From the NCBI RefSeq assembly GCF_026625745.1, contig NZ_CP113061.1, positions 3,503,001 to 3,567,000 of the forward strand: a stretch of 64,000 bases of DNA, in the 5' to 3' direction. Positions 7,808-17,552 of the stretch are shown in pieces. The translations under genes were made by a program, and so were the position numbers. This stretch comes from Asticcacaulis sp. SL142 (GTDB lineage: Bacteria > Pseudomonadota > Alphaproteobacteria > Caulobacterales > Caulobacteraceae). Each line of letters starts with the position of its first letter. The first letter of the stretch is position 1. The notes under the pieces are model-generated. The model did not search any database, was not told the DNA's origin, and saw only the letters and a program-made list of their open reading frames with translations.

Positions 7808-10675
7808 TCAGACAAGCGCCCCGTGGCAGTGCTTGAACTTTTTGCCCGATCCGCAAGGGCAATTGCCATTGCGCGACGTGTTTTCCCACCCGGCCGGAAG
7901 TGATGAGTTCGGCAAGGCCGCGCGCTGTTCCGGCGTCAGGCTCGACGGATCAGCACCGGCTTCGTTGTGGCCGGTCAGCGGATCAAGGTGAATTTCCTCA
8001 AACTGCAGCGGATCAAAGGCGACAGGCTGCGGGGCGGGCTCTTCAAAACGGATCTCCAGCGTCATCAGCCACCGCGTCGTATTGTGGCGCAGGTTGATCA
8101 GCAGGGTTTCAAACAGAGTGAAGGCTTCGGTCTTATATTCATTGAGCGGATCACGCTGGCCATAACCACGCAGGCCGATAACCGCGCGCAGGTGGTCAAG
8201 GTGCATCAGGTGCTCGCGCCACTGCATGTCGATCATTTGCAGCAGGAAGTTTTTCTCCAGCGCCTTCATCTGGTCGTTGCCCAGCATTTCAAGGCGCTTG
8301 GCCATTTTTTCAGCCGCTAGATTCTGGATGCGTTCTTCGATTTCTTCGTTGGCAATGCCTTCTTCCTTAGCCCAATCCTCGATCGGCAGGTCAAGGCCAA
8401 GCAAGGCGACGCAGCGCTCTTTCAGGCCCTCAACATCCCACTGTTCGGCATAGGCCTTGGGCGGCAGGTGGCGCTCAACAATGTCGGAAATCGTATCGAC
8501 GCGCATCTCAGCGATCAGTTCGGACAGGTCTTCTGAATCCATAAATTCCTGGCGCTGTTCAAACACGGCCTTACGCTGGTCATTGACCACATCGTCGTAT
8601 TTCAGCAGGTTCTTACGGATTTCGTAGTTGCGCTGCTCAACGCGCTTTTGGGCGGTGGCGATGGCCGAGTTGAGCAGTTTGTGGGTGATGGCTTCGCCGT
8701 CTTCGACGCCGAGCGTCTTCATCATGGCGTTGAGGCGGTCACCGGCAAAGATGCGCATCAGATCGTCTTCGCAACTCAGGAAGAACTTTGAGCGGCCAGG
8801 GTCGCCCTGACGGCCGGTACGACCGCGAAGCTGGTTGTCAATACGGCGGCTTTCGTGGCGTTCAGTGCCGAGCACGAACAGGCCACCGGCCTCAAGCGCC
8901 TTTTGCTTAAGGCCTGCGACACTGGTTTCAATCTCGCCGCGTTTGGCCAGAATCTGCTCGGCGCTGGGGTCACGACCGGCGGCAGCTTCGTCTTCCAGCC
9001 ACTTCTGGACTCTTAGATCGACGTTACCGCCCAACTGAATGTCGGTGCCGCGACCGGCCATGTTGGTGGCGATGGTCACCGTGCCGGGCACACCCGCGTC
9101 GGCAATGATATAGGCTTCGTTTTCGTGATGGCGGGCGTTCAGGACACTGTGAGGGATGCCCTTGCCGGTCTTATAGGTGATGTCGTAGGCGTCATCGCCA
9201 AGCTTATTCAGTTCCTTGGCGTCTTTGCCCGCATATTCAGGCTTAACCGTGCGGGAGACTTCGGACTTGAAGCTATATTTTTTCAGGAACTCCGACAGCA
9301 GTTCGGATTTTTCAATCGACGCCGTGCCGACCAGAATCGGCTGGCCGCGATTGTAGCAATAGGCAACCTGCGCGGCGATGGCGGTGAGCTTTTCGGCTTC
9401 GGTGCGGTAGACTTCATCGTCGTCATCGATACGTTTGATCGGGCGGTTGGTGGGGACTTCGAGTACGTCCATCTTATAGATGTCACCAAATTCCGCCGCT
9501 TCGGTCGCCGCCGTGCCGGTCATGCCGCTGAGCTTGGTATACATGCGGAAATAGTTTTGGATGGTGACCGAGGCCAGCGTCTGGTTTTCCGGTTGGATCT
9601 CAACCTTTTCCTTGGCTTCAATCGCCTGATGCAGACCTTCGGACAAACGGCGGCCCGTCATCATACGGCCGGTAAATTCGTCGATCAGGACGACTTCGTG
9701 TTCGCCGCGGTCATTGGCCTTGACGATATAGTCCTTATTGGCCGTGTAGAGCGTGTTGGCGCGCAGGGCCTGATTGGCATGGTGAACCAGCGAGATATTG
9801 ACCGGGTCATAAAGCCCTGCCGAATCCTCAGCCAGCAGACCGCGGGCCTCAAGCACTTCTTCGAGGCGCTCAGACCCCAGTTCCGACAGCAGCACCTGAC
9901 GCTGCTTTTCGTCTAGTTCAAAGGTTTCGGGATCGGTGATCATCTCGCGCATGATGCCGTCGAGGATCTTATAAAGCTCAGAGCGGTCTTCGGTCGGGCC
10001 GGAGATAATCAGTGGGGTGCGTGCTTCGTCGATCAGGATGGAGTCGACTTCATCGACGATCGCGAAGTTGTGACCGCGCTGAACCTTTTCACGGCTGTTG
10101 TAGACCAGATTATCGCGCAGATAATCAAAGCCAAACTCGTTATTGGTGCCGTAGGTGATGTCGGCATTGTAGGCAGCCTTGCGTTCCGGCTGGCTGATGC
10201 CCTGCACCACCACACCGGTGGTCATGCCGAGGAACTTATAGACCCGGCTCATAAACTCGCAGTCGCGGCGGGCCAGATAATCGTTGACGGTAATGACGTG
10301 GACGCCCTTACCGGCCAGCGCATTGAGATAAACGGGCAGGGTGCCGACAAGGGTTTTACCTTCACCGGTGCGCATTTCAGCAATGCCGCCGTCGTGCAGG
10401 ATCATGGCGCCGGTCAACTGCACATCATAAGGGCGCTGACCAATGGTGCGCCAGGCGGCTTCGCGCACTACCGCAAAGGCTTCTTCCAGCAGCGAATCAA
10501 GCGAGGCGCCGCCTGCGATTCGTTCCTTGAACAGGACTGTCTGGCCCGAAAGCTCTTCGTCGCTCATGGCTTTATATTTCGGCTCAAGGGCCGAAATGCG
10601 CGTCGCGCGCTGCATCATGGACTTAACTTTACGCTCATTGGATGAGCCGAATAGCTTTTGGGCAAATGCCAGCAT
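7808..10675 (-). CDS. secA: Protein translocase ATPase SecA
   Basis: A 955-aa preprotein translocase motor that drives unfolded proteins through SecYEG using ATP. The Walker A region reads [17 protein letters not shown] (about residues 97-113), the DEAD-like motif is [17 protein letters not shown] (about 207-223), and motifs for the second RecA domain include [12 protein letters not shown] and [11 protein letters not shown]. The C-terminus ends with the zinc-binding SEC-C tail [13 protein letters not shown], which binds SecB and phospholipid. The length is typical for Alphaproteobacteria, longer than E. coli SecA. It is divergent from the parvulin lipoprotein gene and has its own terminator. 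Confidence 0.98.
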   Translation of the reverse strand: MLAFAQKLFGSSNERKVKSMMQRATRISALEPKYKAMSDEELSGQTVLFKERIAGGASLDSLLEEAFAVVREAAWRTIGQRPYDVQLTGAMILHDGGIAEMRTGEGKTLVGTLPVYLNALAGKGVHVITVNDYLARRDCEFMSRVYKFLGMTTGVVVQGISQPERKAAYNADITYGTNNEFGFDYLRDNLVYNSREKVQRGHNFAIVDEVDSILIDEARTPLIISGPTEDRSELYKILDGIMREMITDPETFELDEKQRQVLLSELGSERLEEVLEARGLLAEDSAGLYDPVNISLVHHANQALRANTLYTANKDYIVKANDRGEHEVVLIDEFTGRMMTGRRLSEGLHQAIEAKEKVEIQPENQTLASVTIQNYFRMYTKLSGMTGTAATEAAEFGDIYKMDVLEVPTNRPIKRIDDDDEVYRTEAEKLTAIAAQVAYCYNRGQPILVGTASIEKSELLSEFLKKYSFKSEVSRTVKPEYAGKDAKELNKLGDDAYDITYKTGKGIPHSVLNARHHENEAYIIADAGVPGTVTIATNMAGRGTDIQLGGNVDLRVQKWLEDEAAAGRDPSAEQILAKRGEIETSVAGLKQKALEAGGLFVLGTERHESRRIDNQLRGRTGRQGDPGRSKFFLSCEDDLMRIFAGDRLNAMMKTLGVEDGEAITHKLLNSAIATAQKRVEQRNYEIRKNLLKYDDVVNDQRKAVFEQRQEFMDSEDLSELIAEMRVDTISDIVERHLPPKAYAEQWDVEGLKERCVALLGLDLPIEDWAKEEGIANEEIEERIQNLAAEKMAKRLEMLGNDQMKALEKNFLLQMIDMQWREHLMHLDHLRAVIGLRGYGQRDPLNEYKTEAFTLFETLLINLRHNTTRWLMTLEIRFEEPAPQPVAFDPLQFEEIHLDPLTGHNEAGADPSSLTPEQRAALPNSSLPAGWENTSRNGNCPCGSGKKFKHCHGALV

Positions 10676-10843
10676 TCGAAGAACTCTATGCTTGAATTAT
10701 ATGATGTCCGCGTGAACAGTGCGGAGGGTATCACTGCAAATAGTATGGTTTGCGCCTTATTCAAGCGCGGGGACTGACTTAAGCGGCCAACTGGTGTATG
10801 TCAACGTACACCGCAGCTAAGGGCATATTTGGGGAGCGGATAT

Positions 10844-11815
10844 ATGGGGTTTGGCATGGGTAAGGGTAAAATAGTTCTGGCGGTGACCGGTTTGATGATG
10901 GCTCTGGTCATTTCGGCCTGTGATAAACCCTCTATAAATGAGCCTGCGCCGGAGCCTGGCGACACCGCTGTGGCCAAGATCGAAGACCAGACGGTGTGGG
11001 CGTCCGACGTGCGCAACGAAGCGGTCGCACAAGGCCTGATCGGTGAAGGTGAGCCGCTCGATATCACCTCTGACCTGTTCCGGCGGATGCTGGAGGAAGT
11101 CATCGACCAAAAGCTTCTGGCGCGTGAGGCGGTCAAAAACGGCCTTGATAAATCTATCGTCGCCCAACGCCGACTGGCCGCCGCGCGCGAGCGCATCTTA
11201 GGCGACATGCTGGTCGAAAATACGGTCGATGCGGCGATTGATGATAATGCGGTCAAGAACCTTTACGAAGAACAGCTCAAACTCGCCAAGCAGTCCGAAG
11301 AAATCCGCGCCCGCCTGATCATGACTCGCACCCGCGAAGAGGGCGAGGCGATCATCAAGCAGCTTGAGGCCGGATCGATGTTTGAGGCGCTGGCGATGGA
11401 GAAATCGACCGATCAGGCGACGCGCTTTAATGGCGGCGATATGGGCTATTTCACCACCGACGTCATGCCGGCGGCCTATAAGGGCGTGCTGGCCAACGCC
11501 AAGCCCGGTCAGATCGCCGGTCCCATTGAGATTGATGGCGGCTTTGCGATTTTGAAGGTCGAGGATCGCCGTCAGGAACAGCCTCTGTCGCTGGATGAAG
11601 CCCGCCCGCAGATCCTGCGCTTTTTGACCTATGATCAGGTGCGCATCCTGCTGACTAAGCTGCGCGATAAGGCCGATGTCAAAATGCTGGTCAAGGATTC
11701 CGACTTTGGGGTTGGGGCCGATCAGGAACCGGCCTCGGCGTCTCAGGTGGTCGAAATGGCATCAGAATCGGCATCCGAGGCGGCCTCAGCCGCACCTGCA
11801 CCCGCAGCGCGATAG
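10844..11815 (+). CDS. Parvulin-type peptidyl-prolyl isomerase lipoprotein
   Basis: A 323-aa exported protein. A lipoprotein signal ends in the lipobox LVISAC (Cys about residue 25), so it is probably anchored in the periplasmic leaflet. A SurA/PrsA-like helical N-domain (LFRRMLEEVIDQKLLAREAV) is followed by a PpiC/rotamase domain with AMEKSTDQATRFNGGDMGYF and GQIAGPIEIDGGFAILKVED. The likely role is folding of outer-membrane or secreted proteins after SecYEG export, which fits its place next to secA. I use the ATG at 10844, which follows GGGGAGCGG at proper spacing. The C-terminus is Ala/Ser-rich low complexity. Confidence 0.88.
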   Translation: MGFGMGKGKIVLAVTGLMMALVISACDKPSINEPAPEPGDTAVAKIEDQTVWASDVRNEAVAQGLIGEGEPLDITSDLFRRMLEEVIDQKLLAREAVKNGLDKSIVAQRRLAAARERILGDMLVENTVDAAIDDNAVKNLYEEQLKLAKQSEEIRARLIMTRTREEGEAIIKQLEAGSMFEALAMEKSTDQATRFNGGDMGYFTTDVMPAAYKGVLANAKPGQIAGPIEIDGGFAILKVEDRRQEQPLSLDEARPQILRFLTYDQVRILLTKLRDKADVKMLVKDSDFGVGADQEPASASQVVEMASESASEAASAAPAPAAR

Positions 11816-11892
11816 GTTTGTAAAATCTTTATTTGGCGAACGGTTTAGCCTCTGATAAGGGGCTTAGCCTGTCTGTTTTGTGGAGATTGCCT

Positions 11893-13302
11893 GTGACTAA
11901 AACCCCGACTTCCGGTGCCTCATCGTCTTCGCCATCAAGCGGTCTGGAGCGTGCGCTCGACCCGTTGGCGAATGCGCTGAAACGCGCCGTGCAGACAGGG
12001 GCGGAAATGGCCGGCCTGGGCACGCCTGCGTCGGTTGAGCCCGCGAAACCTACCACCGGAAAACCGGGGCTTGAGGTGTCGCCGCTGATGCAGCCCTTGC
12101 CGGTCATGCCGGTGGTGGCGGGGGTCGAAATCGCCATAGCCAGCGCCGGATTCTATAAGCACGTCCGGCCCGACCTGCTGGTTATGAAGTTTATCGAAGG
12201 CACCACGGCGGCGGGCGTCTTTACCCGCCACACGATTGGTTCTGCACCCGTTGACTGGTGCAAAAAGCAACTGGCGGCTAACGAAGGCAGCGACATCCGT
12301 GCGCTGGTGGTCAATGCCGGGTGCGCCAATGCCTTTACGGGCAAACTGGGCGCCGATGCCGCCCGCCGGACCGCCGCCGCGGTATCGCGGCGTCTGGATT
12401 GCCGTCAGCGCGACATCATGCTGGCCTCAACAGGTGTGATCGGGCAGGTGCTGGACGACGCCAAGATCGCCGCCAAGCTGCCGGAAATCGACGCCGGTTT
12501 CAAAGCCGATGCCTGGCATCAGGCGGCGCAGGCGATCATGACTACCGACACCTTCCCCAAGGGCGCCTACGAATTTGCCGAAATCGACGGCGTCGAAGTG
12601 CGTATCGCCGGGATCGCCAAGGGCTCCGGCATGATCGCGCCCGATATGGCGACTATGCTGGCCTTTATCGTGACCGACGCCAATCTGTCGGCGGGCGTGC
12701 TGCAATCACTGCTCGGGCTCTATACCCGCACGACGTTCAATTGCGTGACGGTTGATGGCGATACCTCGACCAATGACACAGCGCTGCTGTTTGCCACCGG
12801 GGCGTCGCGGTCGGCGAAGATCTCCAGAGCCGGTGACCGGCGGCTGGCCGATTTCCGCGTCAAGCTGGAAAAGGTCATGCACACCCTCGCCATCCAACTG
12901 GTGCGCGATGGCGAAGGGGCGCGCAAGTTGGTCAAGATCAATGTGACTGGCGCGTCATCACCGGCATCAGCGCGCAAGATCGCCAAGTCGATTGCCGAAA
13001 GCCCGCTGGTCAAGACCGCCTTTGCGGGCGAAGACGCCAACTGGGGCCGGATCGTCATGGCGGTGGGTAAGACCGAAGAAGAGGTTGATCGCGACCGTAT
13101 CTCGATCAAGTTTGGTGACCTTGTGGCTGCCGAAAACGGTGCGGTGTCGCTAGGGTATGATGAGGCCGCCATGAGCGCCTATATGAAAAACGCCGAGTTA
13201 GAAGTCAGCGTCGATGTCGGCGTCGGCCGCGGCGCGGCGCATGTCTATACCTGCGACTTGACACATGGCTATATTAGCATCAACGGCGACTACCGCAGCT
13301 AA
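11893..13302 (+). CDS. argJ: Bifunctional glutamate N-acetyltransferase/amino-acid acetyltransferase ArgJ
   Basis: ArgJ transfers the acetyl group from N-acetylornithine to glutamate in the cyclic arginine pathway. The 469-aa proenzyme has the oxyanion-hole region LVVNAGCANAFTG and the autocleavage site within KGSGMIAPDMATMLAF, where cleavage before Thr creates the beta-chain nucleophile. The GTG at 11893 follows TGGAGAT by 7 nt. An N-terminal Ser/Pro/Ala-rich stretch of about 75 residues precedes the conserved core and makes the protein longer than typical ArgJ. A divergent upstream in-frame start exists but has no ribosome binding site. Confidence 0.95.
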   Translation: MTKTPTSGASSSSPSSGLERALDPLANALKRAVQTGAEMAGLGTPASVEPAKPTTGKPGLEVSPLMQPLPVMPVVAGVEIAIASAGFYKHVRPDLLVMKFIEGTTAAGVFTRHTIGSAPVDWCKKQLAANEGSDIRALVVNAGCANAFTGKLGADAARRTAAAVSRRLDCRQRDIMLASTGVIGQVLDDAKIAAKLPEIDAGFKADAWHQAAQAIMTTDTFPKGAYEFAEIDGVEVRIAGIAKGSGMIAPDMATMLAFIVTDANLSAGVLQSLLGLYTRTTFNCVTVDGDTSTNDTALLFATGASRSAKISRAGDRRLADFRVKLEKVMHTLAIQLVRDGEGARKLVKINVTGASSPASARKIAKSIAESPLVKTAFAGEDANWGRIVMAVGKTEEEVDRDRISIKFGDLVAAENGAVSLGYDEAAMSAYMKNAELEVSVDVGVGRGAAHVYTCDLTHGYISINGDYRS

Positions 13303-13357
13303 AATCGCGGTCTTAGGGTCATTGCTTCGTTGTCGTCAATAACGGGTATTAATATAC
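13301..13357. repeat. Intergenic repeat, copy B (similar to 4469-4528)
   Basis: It starts inside the argJ stop codon with AAAATCGCGGTCTT and, after the same 28-nt spacer as copy A, has CGGGTATTAATATACC. The shared blocks and identical spacing suggest common origin rather than chance. Confidence 0.5.
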
Positions 13358-13427
13358 CAGTTTAAAGTTGTGCTCCTATCGCTTGATCTGGACCAATAAA
13401 TGGTCTAAATTATGAGCGGAGGTCACC

Positions 13428-13685
13428 ATGTTTATTTCCGTAACTGACGCTAAGGCTCAACTCACCGATCTGGTGCGCCGTGCCGAAGCGGGGGATGAGG
13501 TTATTCTGACCCGCCACGGCCACGCGGCGGTGCGACTTGTGCCGGTCAGGGCCCGGCTTAGGCCTGAAGAACGGCGCAAGCTTTTAGAAGAGTTTCAGAA
13601 AAACGCGGGTGCGAAAGTGGCACCAGGCCCCGATGCGGCGCATGCGGCTGATTTCCTTTACGGCGATGATGGTTTGCCTGGATGA
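13428..13685 (+). CDS. vapB: Type II antitoxin, Phd/YefM-VapB family
   Basis: An 85-aa antitoxin of the prevent-host-death family. It begins MFISVTDAKAQLTDLV, continues with the RRAEAGDEVILTRHGHAAV strand-helix DNA-binding unit, and has a C-terminal tail (LLEEFQKNAGAK...) that should wrap around the toxin. A GGAGGTC site precedes the ATG. Its stop overlaps the toxin start (ATGA), which couples their translation. By family knowledge it should repress its own operon. The short AT-rich gap after argJ would hold the promoter. Confidence 0.9.
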   Translation: MFISVTDAKAQLTDLVRRAEAGDEVILTRHGHAAVRLVPVRARLRPEERRKLLEEFQKNAGAKVAPGPDAAHAADFLYGDDGLPG

Positions 13686-14065
13686 TTGTCGTCGATAGTT
13701 CGGCGCTTATTTCAATTGTATTGAAAGAGCCAACCGGTCACGCCTGCATAGAGGTGTTAGAAACGGCGGAAAGATTACTTATTTCAGCGGCTATTCTGGC
13801 GGAGGTTTCTGTCGTTGCCGGCCATCGTGGCTTTTTGGGGGATTTGCAGACCTTGATAGACCGTCTTGATATCGAGATCGTTCCCGCAGATGAGCATGTC
13901 GCTGAAATGGTCACAGCGGCCTACATGGCGTGGGGGAAGGGGCGGCACAAAGCGTCCTTAAATCTTATGGACTGTTTTTCCTATGTTACCGCCAAGGCTT
14001 ATGAATGTCCGTTGCTGTTCGTCGGCAATGATTTTTCCCAAACCGATGTTGTGAGCGCTCTATGA
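13682..14065 (+). CDS. vapC: PIN-domain ribonuclease toxin VapC
   Basis: A 127-aa PIN-domain RNase toxin. The N-terminal IVVDSSALISIVLKEP carries the first acidic residue, ILAEVSVVAG the Glu, and the late block SLNLMDCFSYVTAKAYECPLL the paired acidic position of the Mg-dependent active site. VapC toxins cleave tRNA or rRNA and arrest growth. Translation is coupled both to vapB upstream and, via another ATGA overlap, to mutT downstream. Confidence 0.9.
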   Translation: MIVVDSSALISIVLKEPTGHACIEVLETAERLLISAAILAEVSVVAGHRGFLGDLQTLIDRLDIEIVPADEHVAEMVTAAYMAWGKGRHKASLNLMDCFSYVTAKAYECPLLFVGNDFSQTDVVSAL

Positions 14066-14460
14066 AAACCATCCTAGTCGTCGCTGCGGCTCTTGTTGAT
14101 GATGACGGGAGTGTGCTGATCGCTCAGCGGCCGGAGGGCAAGCAACTGGCGGGGCTGTGGGAGTTTCCGGGCGGTAAGGTCGAGGCTGGGGAAACCCCCG
14201 AAGCGGCCTTAATCCGTGAATTGCACGAAGAATTGGGCATTACCGTCAAGCAGGCGTGTCTGGCGCCGTTTGTGTTCGCGTCTCACACCTATGAGGCCTT
14301 TCACCTGCTGATGCCGCTTTACCTGATCCGCCGCTGGGAAGGGCAACCCACGGCCATCGAGCATCAGGCCATCAAATGGGTCAAGGCCAAGGACATGCGC
14401 AACTACCCCATGCCGCCCGCCGATGATCCGCTGGTTGCCTATCTGATTGATTTCATTTAA
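14062..14460 (+). CDS. mutT: 8-oxo-dGTP diphosphatase MutT (NUDIX)
   Basis: A 132-aa NUDIX protein with the box GGKVEAGETPEAALIREL followed by HEELGI. This, together with EGKQLAGLWEFPGGK, is typical of MutT, which removes oxidised dGTP from the nucleotide pool. C-terminal residues EHQAIKWVKAKDMRNYPMPP match the usual MutT tail. Its start codon overlaps the vapC stop by 4 nt, so it is part of the argJ-vapBC-mutT transcription unit. Confidence 0.92.
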   Translation: MKTILVVAAALVDDDGSVLIAQRPEGKQLAGLWEFPGGKVEAGETPEAALIRELHEELGITVKQACLAPFVFASHTYEAFHLLMPLYLIRRWEGQPTAIEHQAIKWVKAKDMRNYPMPPADDPLVAYLIDFI

Positions 14461-14472
14461 ACAAGCTCTGGT

Positions 14473-14598
14473 TTAAAGATGATGAGAATCGTCATCGTCA
14501 TCTTTTTCCTCTGGAATAAATTTAAACACCAGGTAGCAAAACAAAAGTGCCAGCGCGCAAAAGCTGATCAGGCCCACCCATATAACTGATGTATTCAT
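14473..14598 (-). CDS. 41-aa single-pass membrane microprotein with poly-Asp tail
   Basis: Reading the minus strand from the ATG at 14598 gives MNTSVIWVGLISFCALALLF, then CYLVFKFIPEEKDDDDDSHHL and stop. A ribosome binding site GGGGGGACG sits about 7 nt before the ATG. The first 27 residues form one hydrophobic helix, and the short C-terminus is acidic with two His. The expected topology is N-out or N-in with a charged cytoplasmic tail, which cannot be decided here. It is convergent with mutT. I do not recognise the family. The good ribosome binding site and the sharply partitioned composition argue that it is real. Confidence 0.55.
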   Translation of the reverse strand: MNTSVIWVGLISFCALALLFCYLVFKFIPEEKDDDDDSHHL

Positions 14599-14825
14599 AA
14601 AGCCACGTCCCCCCTGTTTCGCAGGCCTAATACGCGAAGATCAAGGAAACGGATCTGGCCCGTAATTTGGGTATAATAAATGCCGCCTTGATCCACAAAG
14701 CATTGGCGGGTTATTAAACAGCCCCTTTTGGCAATAATTCACAGATTATATCATTTTTTGCTTTGCGTTGCCGGATAAGTTTCGCTATAGCCGCACCCCT
14801 CAGCCGGTGTTTGACACCGTCTTAA

Positions 14826-14900
<75 letters not shown>

Positions 14901-14901
14901 C

Positions 14902-14933
14902 GAAGGCCCGGCCCCTAAAGGGTTCGGGCCTTC
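14902..14933 (+). terminator. Terminator of tRNA-Thr
   Basis: GAAGGCCCG (14902-14910) and CGGGCCTTC (14925-14933) form a 9-bp GC-rich stem 1 nt after the encoded CCA, followed by TTCATTT. Confidence 0.8.
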
Positions 14934-15054
14934 TTCATTTGGGCTTAATGACAGGTATTGGGGGGCTTCTTAAGCTGTTTTCGCGCTAAAAGCGTGTTAA
15001 GGCTTCGGTTGGAATAGCCTATAACCCATTTACAATCTCACACAGATTACCGCC

Positions 15055-15222
15055 ATGTCTGAAAAACCCGCTGCCCCCACACCCGAAGAGGTGCGCACCA
15101 AAGCTCAGGCCGATAAGGCCCGGCGTCTGGCTGACGCCCTGCGTCATAATCTTAAGCGCCGTAAGGCGGCCACAAGCCCCACCTCGGCCACGGATAGCCC
15201 TACACCCCAGGACGATAGATAA
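15055..15222 (+). CDS. Small basic protein upstream of murA
   Basis: A 55-aa ORF starting MSEKPAAPTPEEVRTKAQAD, with a helical basic core DKARRLADALRHNLKRRKAA and an acidic, Ser/Thr/Pro-rich tail. It is very similar in style to short basic proteins often found just upstream of murA in Alphaproteobacteria. There are no membrane segments or cysteines. The ribosome binding site is weak. It is read in the same direction as murA, 95 nt ahead. Confidence 0.6.
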   Translation: MSEKPAAPTPEEVRTKAQADKARRLADALRHNLKRRKAATSPTSATDSPTPQDDR

Positions 15223-15317
15223 AACGGTGTTGCCATCGTCTGTATTCGATGTAGAACCGCTAATCCGCGCTGTGAGTTGTCTCTGGCCCTGCATTTAAAA
15301 GTTTATAAGGCGTATTT

Positions 15318-16616
15318 ATGGATCGTATAGCCATCGAAGGCGGCACACCCCTGTTCGGCGATATCCCCATCAGCGGGGCTAAAAACTCGGCCATCAAGCT
15401 GATGGCGGCGTCATTGCTGACCTCCGAGCCGCTGCGCCTGACCAATATGCCGCGTCTGGCTGATACCCGCCTTCTGGGGCGATTGCTGACCCGTTTGGGG
15501 ACGCAGATCACCGAAACCGTTGGGGTTGACGGTCAAGAAACGATCCTGCACACGCCGGAAATCACCTCGGCCTTTGCGCCCTATGATCTGGTACGTCAGA
15601 TGCGGGCGTCGTTCAATGTGCTGGGTCCGCTGCTGGCGCGTACCGGCCACGCCAAGGTATCTCTGCCCGGTGGCTGCACCATCGGCGCGCGGCCGGTTGA
15701 TCTGCATCTCAAAGCCCTTGAGGCTTTGGGTGCCCATATCGACATGCACGAAGGCTATGTGTTCGCCCAGGCCCCGCGTGGGCTCAAAGGGGCCGAGATT
15801 GAGTTTCCGTTCGTCAGCGTCGGCGCCACCGAACACGCTCTGATGGCCGCGACTCTAGCGCAGGGCACGACCGTGTTTAAAAACGCCGCCTGTGAGCCGG
15901 AAATCGAAGACCTCGCCCTATGCCTGAATGCGATGGGGGCCAAGGTCTCTGGTGCCGGTACGCCGACGATCGTGGTCGAAGGCGTCACGTCGCTCCATGG
16001 GGCTGACTGGAGCGTCATCTGCGACCGGATCGAAGCCGGCACATACGCCGTGGCCGGGGCTATGGCGGGCGGCGAAGTGCGCCTGACCAATGTGCGGCCG
16101 GAGCTTATCCAGATATTGCTCGATAAGATGGTCGAGGCTGGGTGTGAGATTTCGACGACCGCCGACACAGTCACCATCAAACGCGGCGCGGGCCGCCTGA
16201 AGCCGGTTGATGTGACGACCGGCGTCTATCCGGGCTTTGCCACCGACCTTCAGGCTCAGTTCATGGCCCTGATGACCATGGCCGACGGCGAAAGCGTTAT
16301 CCGTGAGACGATCTTTGAGAACCGCTTCATGCACGTACCTGAACTGGGCCGTCTGGGAACCGACATCACGGTTCACGGCCCGGAAGCGCGGGTGCATGGG
16401 GTTGAGGAACTTCGCGGGGCGCAGGTGATGGCGACTGATCTGCGGGCTTCGGCCTGTCTGGTCATTGCGGGCTTAGCGGCGCGAGGGGAAACCATTGTCA
16501 ATCGCGTCTACCATCTGGATCGTGGTTTTGAAAATCTTGAAGGCAAGCTGTCGGCCTGCGGGGCGAAGATCAAGCGCCTAAAAGGTGATGAACCCTTGCC
16601 TGAAGAACTGGAATAG
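15318..16616 (+). CDS. murA: UDP-N-acetylglucosamine 1-carboxyvinyltransferase MurA
   Basis: MurA adds enolpyruvate from PEP to UDP-GlcNAc, the first committed step of peptidoglycan synthesis. The 432-aa product starts [20 protein letters not shown] and has [15 protein letters not shown]. The catalytic Cys, which fosfomycin alkylates, lies in [18 protein letters not shown] (about residue 118). The C-terminal [20 protein letters not shown] is conserved too. A cytosolic two-domain inside-out barrel is expected. DUF2948 follows after 9 nt. Confidence 0.97.
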   Translation: MDRIAIEGGTPLFGDIPISGAKNSAIKLMAASLLTSEPLRLTNMPRLADTRLLGRLLTRLGTQITETVGVDGQETILHTPEITSAFAPYDLVRQMRASFNVLGPLLARTGHAKVSLPGGCTIGARPVDLHLKALEALGAHIDMHEGYVFAQAPRGLKGAEIEFPFVSVGATEHALMAATLAQGTTVFKNAACEPEIEDLALCLNAMGAKVSGAGTPTIVVEGVTSLHGADWSVICDRIEAGTYAVAGAMAGGEVRLTNVRPELIQILLDKMVEAGCEISTTADTVTIKRGAGRLKPVDVTTGVYPGFATDLQAQFMALMTMADGESVIRETIFENRFMHVPELGRLGTDITVHGPEARVHGVEELRGAQVMATDLRASACLVIAGLAARGETIVNRVYHLDRGFENLEGKLSACGAKIKRLKGDEPLPEELE

Positions 16617-16625
16617 GGCTGGCGA

Positions 16626-17090
16626 ATGTTCGGGCTTTTTAAAAAACGATCACAGCCCAAACCGTTGCGCCTGATGGCGCAGTCGGCCGAAGATGTCATG
16701 CCGATCGCTGCCCTTATTCAGGATGCCGCCCTGCGTGGGGTCGGCCTGAACTATGACCCGAAGGCGCGTCATTTCATGCTGCGCATGAACCGCTTTTGCC
16801 ATGAACAGGTGACGTCTGTGCCGCTACGCGCGCCGTGCGTGCTGCAAATCCATAGTGTGCTTAAGGTCAGGTCGCGTGGGATTGATCTTAAACGCCGAGT
16901 GCAGGCGTTGAGCGTGCTGACTATGGAGGCTAAGCCGCTTGCGGACGGGGCATACGAGTTGCTGCTGACCTTTGCGGGGCCGCAAGGCAATCAGCTCTGC
17001 CTTGAAGTTGAATGTCTTGATATACTGCTGATGGATCTGGCCGCCCCCCACCGCGCTCAGTCCGTGCCTAACCATAATATAGAGGACTAA
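16626..17090 (+). CDS. DUF2948 family protein
   Basis: A 154-aa soluble protein. The blocks LRLMAQSAEDVMPIAALIQ and QDAALRGVGLNYDPKARHF correspond to the alphaproteobacterial DUF2948 family, which is usually encoded after murA, as here. The late segment LCLEVECLDILLMDLA is also a family hallmark. In Caulobacter relatives hisD often follows; it is absent here. Function unknown. Confidence 0.88.
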   Translation: MFGLFKKRSQPKPLRLMAQSAEDVMPIAALIQDAALRGVGLNYDPKARHFMLRMNRFCHEQVTSVPLRAPCVLQIHSVLKVRSRGIDLKRRVQALSVLTMEAKPLADGAYELLLTFAGPQGNQLCLEVECLDILLMDLAAPHRAQSVPNHNIED

Positions 17091-17095
17091 AACCC

Positions 17096-17551
17096 ATGCG
17101 TTTGGCCCGTATCGAGATTGATGACAATAGCCTATCCGCGGCCACTCCCGAAGTGGAGCATGAACGCAAGGTCGCCATTTTCGATCTGATCGAAAAGAAC
17201 AGCTTCACGCCCGATGGTGGCGGCGAGGGGCCCTATGATCTGCGGCTGGCCTATGAAGACAGTCGGTTAGTGTTCGATGTGACGGGGCCGGACTATGCGC
17301 GCAAGTTCATGCTGTCGCTGGCGCCGTTCAAGCAAATCTCGCGCGACTATGCCATGATCTGCGAAAGCTATCATGATGCCTTGAAGAACGCGACGCCGAC
17401 CCAGATCGAGTCGATCGACATGGGCCGCCGCGGGGTTCACAACGAAGGGGCCGAACTGCTGACCGAGCGGCTGGCGGGTAAGATCGCCATTGACCATGAA
17501 ACGGCGCGCCGCCTGTTTACGCTGGTTCATGCCCTGCATTTGCGGAGCTAG
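17096..17551 (+). CDS. UPF0262 family protein
   Basis: A 151-aa cytosolic protein. LEKNSFTP-type motif (DLIEKNSFTPDGGGEGPYDL) and the later FMLSLAPFKQISRDYAMICE and IDMGRRGVHNEGAELLTERL segments are diagnostic for the alphaproteobacterial UPF0262 family. It lies 5 nt behind DUF2948, so the two are likely cotranscribed with murA. No biochemical function is known to me. Confidence 0.92.
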   Translation: MRLARIEIDDNSLSAATPEVEHERKVAIFDLIEKNSFTPDGGGEGPYDLRLAYEDSRLVFDVTGPDYARKFMLSLAPFKQISRDYAMICESYHDALKNATPTQIESIDMGRRGVHNEGAELLTERLAGKIAIDHETARRLFTLVHALHLRS

Positions 17552-17552
17552 A

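Noticed and set aside
9125-9916. Long plus-strand ORF (263 aa) opposite secA
   Set aside because: It is the mirror of the secA reading frame. Its composition follows the codon bias of secA, it has no ribosome binding site and no recognisable family.
10070-10645. Second plus-strand ORF opposite the secA N-terminal region
   Set aside because: A shadow of secA, which is unambiguous on the minus strand.
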